Source: Mucilaginibacter endophyticus (lineage in GTDB: Bacteria > Bacteroidota > Bacteroidia > Sphingobacteriales > Sphingobacteriaceae). Taken from it: 64,000 nt of DNA. A model generated the notes under the pieces. The model did no database searches. It was not told the DNA's origin and was given only the letters and a program-made list of their open reading frames with translations. The DNA is taken from the NCBI RefSeq assembly GCF_003351025.1, contig NZ_QPCG01000006.1:186001-250000 (forward strand). The letters are read 5' to 3'. Below are positions 61,472 through 64,000 of this stretch, piece by piece (position 1 is the first letter of the stretch; each line of letters begins with the position of its first letter). Made by a program: the position numbers and the translations under genes.

Positions 61472-62242
61472 TTAAGCTTGTAATGTCATTTGTTTCCGGA
61501 ATGGATCTTTGTAAAAAAAGCGCCAGCGTAACCGGTTCAGGTAATTAAACAGGTATGATAACAGGTAGTCGATGCCACGAAGATGCCTCTTCATTACCTT
61601 TAACTCTTCACGGTGCATTTTAACGGTATCGTTGCTAACACCATCGGTACGCATATAGGCTATTACCTTATCGATATATTTAATACTGTAACCCAATCTC
61701 TTGATCCGCAAAAACATATCAAAATCCATGGCTATGCGTAGGCCGATATCATAGTTCCCCACATGCCGGTACACGCTTCTGCGTACAAAACAGCTTGGAT
61801 GCATAACGTACATACCGAAATTTAACCAGCCCACCTTACTCCTTTTATCACGCTCGGTACCGTTGTTCCCTATCAGCCTGATATTACCGCAGCAAACAAA
61901 ATCACTCTTTGCTATATTGCTTATGATGTTCTCTACGGCATCTTCAGCATACCAGTCGTCGGCATTGATCATGCCTATCCACTCGCCCGAGGCCATGGAG
62001 ATGCCTTTGTTAAAGCCATCTCCGATACCTTTATCGGGTTCGCTGATAAAGCGATCTATCCGGTTGCGATATTTTTCGATAATCTGTAATGTGCCATCGG
62101 TCGATCCACCGTCAACAATGATATATTCCAGGTTTTTATAGGTTTGATTAATAACGCTTTGTATAGTATCCTCAATGGTATTTACCGCGTTATATACAAC
62201 CGTGATGATGGTTACTTTTTGTGGCTTGTAAATTTGCTCCAT
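61472..62242 (-). CDS. Family 2 glycosyltransferase
   Basis: 256 residues, GT-A fold. Motifs: VTIITVVYNAVNTIEDTIQS, YIIVDGGSTDGT, GIGDGFNKGISMASGEWIGM and the metal-binding INADDW (DxD-like, about 92-97). A C-terminal basic stretch (YKDPFRKQM) could sit on the membrane. It is similar to WcaA-type transferases. The gene precedes two family 4 genes with four bases between stop and start. Confidence 0.92.
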   Translation of the reverse strand: MEQIYKPQKVTIITVVYNAVNTIEDTIQSVINQTYKNLEYIIVDGGSTDGTLQIIEKYRNRIDRFISEPDKGIGDGFNKGISMASGEWIGMINADDWYAEDAVENIISNIAKSDFVCCGNIRLIGNNGTERDKRSKVGWLNFGMYVMHPSCFVRRSVYRHVGNYDIGLRIAMDFDMFLRIKRLGYSIKYIDKVIAYMRTDGVSNDTVKMHREELKVMKRHLRGIDYLLSYLFNYLNRLRWRFFYKDPFRKQMTLQA

Positions 62243-62255
62243 ATCCTGTTCCTCA

Positions 62256-63530
62256 TTAAATATTTAAACCCGCCAATTGAAATTCTATAGCTTGCTCCCT
62301 TATTTTCAATTTGTGCATCAATACGTGCACATTCATGTAGCTATAACCAAGCAATACCATAACCACGCTCATTTCCATGTTAAAAAAGGCTGTTACGATA
62401 TAATTGGTGAGCAGTAAACTCAATACACAACCAATAATAAAGGCCGAAAAAATCCGGATAATCGGCTTACTCATCGCATCGGCATAGGTGCGCCATTTGG
62501 TTACGATAAGCCCGAAAAATATGCTCATGTAAACCAGTACACCTACAGCCCCGGTTTTAACCAGGATATAGAGCCATCCGTTATGCAAAACCGGGATATA
62601 CTGCAGATCCGCATCTTCGCCAAGGTGTACAACTGTTTTTAAATCGATAAGCTTGCCAAGGCCACCAAATATCCAGTCGGGCAGCCCACCACTCAGGTAG
62701 CCCCTGAATGCCATAAATGACTCATAACCACGATAACGAAGATTAATGTCCTGCTCGGTATTGAAATTACCTACACTCACTTCATTAAATGAACCCATGA
62801 TTTTGTTCAGGAAGGTACTATCAGAATTTAAGCTGATTGTAAAAAAGGGTACTACTATAACAAATACCCCCAGCAAAAATATAACAGGAAAAATCCATAC
62901 CTTTTTTATCTTATCGGCAACAAGCAGCAGCACAAAACACAGGGTAATAATAAGATACGTACGTGAAGCAAACATATAAACACCAAAGGCATTAACACCT
63001 AAAAAGAGCCTGAACAAATTGCGCTGAAACAACTTGATATTAAACTTCCAGGTAAATAGCAAACAGGCCAATGCTATGGGAGGCGCAGGTGTGCCTACGA
63101 TCCCAATAGCGTAATGCGCCGAATACGGATCCGTCAGCGCCCCGACGCCCATATATGATATTGATATGCCTGTTACAAGAAAAGAAACCAGCACGCCTGC
63201 TATAACCACCGTTTTCAGGAACAATTCAACCTCTATGCGCCTCGCCAGCATAATACCCGCAAGTGTAAATAATATGGGTATCGAGAAATAATAAAAATCC
63301 TTAAAGATGAGATAAGTGCTATTGCGATAACCTACAATTAACCCAAGCATGGCCGGAATAAGTAAAACAGCAAAAACCCTGGCCATTTTAATAGCCGCAA
63401 ACTGATGCTTTACCGGTGGCAGGATAATAAGCACAGCCAAACCAAGTACAGGTGCCTGCATATGGAAAAACGATGCCAGTACCATCACCAAAAACAAAAG
63501 GGCATAAACTGCTTGATTTACCTGCTGCAT
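62256..63530 (-). CDS. O-antigen ligase / Wzy-like polymerase family membrane protein
   Basis: 424 residues with about eleven membrane helices. A long periplasmic loop sits at about 240-310 (DINLRYRGYESFMAFRGYLS, and ADLQYIPVLHNGWLYILVKT), the latter with the conserved His in a VLHNGWLYILVKTG motif characteristic of the WaaL/Wzy family. It would polymerise or ligate the exopolysaccharide repeat units. Sequence similarity in this family is low, so the polymerase role is inferred from topology, the HNGW motif and location. It overlaps the next gene by 13 bases. Confidence 0.85.
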   Translation of the reverse strand: MQQVNQAVYALLFLVMVLASFFHMQAPVLGLAVLIILPPVKHQFAAIKMARVFAVLLIPAMLGLIVGYRNSTYLIFKDFYYFSIPILFTLAGIMLARRIEVELFLKTVVIAGVLVSFLVTGISISYMGVGALTDPYSAHYAIGIVGTPAPPIALACLLFTWKFNIKLFQRNLFRLFLGVNAFGVYMFASRTYLIITLCFVLLLVADKIKKVWIFPVIFLLGVFVIVVPFFTISLNSDSTFLNKIMGSFNEVSVGNFNTEQDINLRYRGYESFMAFRGYLSGGLPDWIFGGLGKLIDLKTVVHLGEDADLQYIPVLHNGWLYILVKTGAVGVLVYMSIFFGLIVTKWRTYADAMSKPIIRIFSAFIIGCVLSLLLTNYIVTAFFNMEMSVVMVLLGYSYMNVHVLMHKLKIREQAIEFQLAGLNI

Positions 63531-64000
63531 ACTTCCAACTCCATTTTATAAGTATCACGTATATAAACCGCCGGATTTCCGGCCCAGATCTGCTCATCAG
63601 GTATGCTTTGAAAAACCACCGAACCCGCTCCTACTATCGAATTTTTTCCGATGGTTACCCCTTTAAGAATTGTGGTATGACCGCCAATAAAAGCCCCATC
63701 TTTAATGATCACCGGCTTGGTGCGTAAACCGTCTAAACGCTCGGGGATATCATTACGGGCTTCGGCGTACAACGAGTGGAAATCGGTATCATAGATCACG
63801 GTATTGATACCAATTTTTACATGGTTGCCAATCTTGATCTTATCGTGGCAGATGAAGGCTACCGAGGTGCAGCCTACATAATCACCAATGCTTAGTTCGC
63901 CGCCGGCCGCTACCACAAAATAACATTGCTGCTGCCGCCCGCCCATGGCATGGTATTTACCGCTGTTAAACCAGAATTTTTTTCCTATAGAGAATTTTCC
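63518..64000 (-). CDS. Left-handed beta-helix acyltransferase, N-terminus cut by window end
   Basis: The frame stays open to base 64000, so the visible 160 codons are the C-terminal portion of a larger gene; the in-frame ATG at 63946 is unlikely to be the native start because KFWFNSGKYHA before it also looks coded. Hexapeptide repeats: GELSIGDYVGCTSVAFICHD, IGNHVKIGINTVIYDTDFHS and KDGAFIGGHTTILKGVTIGK, closing with IPDEQIWAGNPAVYIRD. It is an O-acetyltransferase-like protein, the fourth of the exopolysaccharide block, and overlaps the polymerase gene by 13 bases. Confidence 0.85.
   Translation of the reverse strand, partial: GKFSIGKKFWFNSGKYHAMGGRQQQCYFVVAAGGELSIGDYVGCTSVAFICHDKIKIGNHVKIGINTVIYDTDFHSLYAEARNDIPERLDGLRTKPVIIKDGAFIGGHTTILKGVTIGKNSIVGAGSVVFQSIPDEQIWAGNPAVYIRDTYKMELEVCSR

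Overview
The window looks like chromosomal DNA from a Bacteroidota bacterium of the family Sphingobacteriaceae, most likely Mucilaginibacter or a close relative. The genus is an inference from gene content. Supporting signs are SusC/SusD pairs, FecR/ECF-sigma modules, STN-type TonB receptors, a T9SS type A sorting domain, DUF4249 and DUF5686 proteins, TAnnTTTG-like promoter boxes and a scarcity of Shine-Dalgarno sequences. I see no tRNA, rRNA, CRISPR array, integrase, transposase or plasmid function.

Layout. 0.5-5.6 kb (+): a DUF5686 outer-membrane protein, a CDP-alcohol phosphatidyltransferase, a fatty-acid hydroxylase and an Aur1-like PAP2 enzyme; the last three fit inositol-sphingolipid synthesis. 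5.8-7.3 kb (+): a TPR-like protein interrupted at a run of nine A, and a CAP-domain protein. 7.5-13.6 kb: housekeeping genes (DUF1456, DbpA-like helicase, RluA-type pseudouridine synthase, DUF5009 acyltransferase, RlmF, MazG-like hydrolase) separated by dispersed repeats. 13.8-24.4 kb: a Lys/Ala-rich small protein, a TonB receptor, a giant secreted repeat protein overlapping a lipoprotein gene, an ECF sigma factor and a RibD/DHFR-like reductase. 24.4-30.4 kb (-): two paralogous FtsX/MacB permeases, one fused to a membrane-anchored AraC regulator. 30.7-35.3 kb (+): FecR, STN-TonB receptor and DUF4249 lipoprotein. 35.4-40.8 kb: a GH2 glycosidase, a DnaQ-like exonuclease and a cNMP/CBS/DUF294 protein.

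40.9-50.2 kb (-) is a complete polysaccharide-utilisation locus in the order sigma, FecR, SusC, SusD, SusE-like, GH76. The GH76 enzyme points to alpha-1,6-mannan. 50.3-54.5 kb (-) holds a NACHT-type NTPase, a DUF892-like protein and a PAS/H-box protein without an ATPase domain. 54.6-64.0 kb is an exopolysaccharide locus with a Wza-like exporter, four glycosyltransferases, four left-handed beta-helix acyltransferases (one cut by the window end) and a Wzy/WaaL-like polymerase.

The most unusual observations are: the AraC-FtsX fusion; the candidate inositol-sphingolipid cluster; the homopolymer frameshift that hides a C-terminal membrane helix; three copies of an asymmetric palindrome, each between convergent genes; a compound intergenic repeat at 9.1-9.5 kb; and helically phased TGAACA repeats in two intergenic regions around the NACHT/exopolysaccharide segment.
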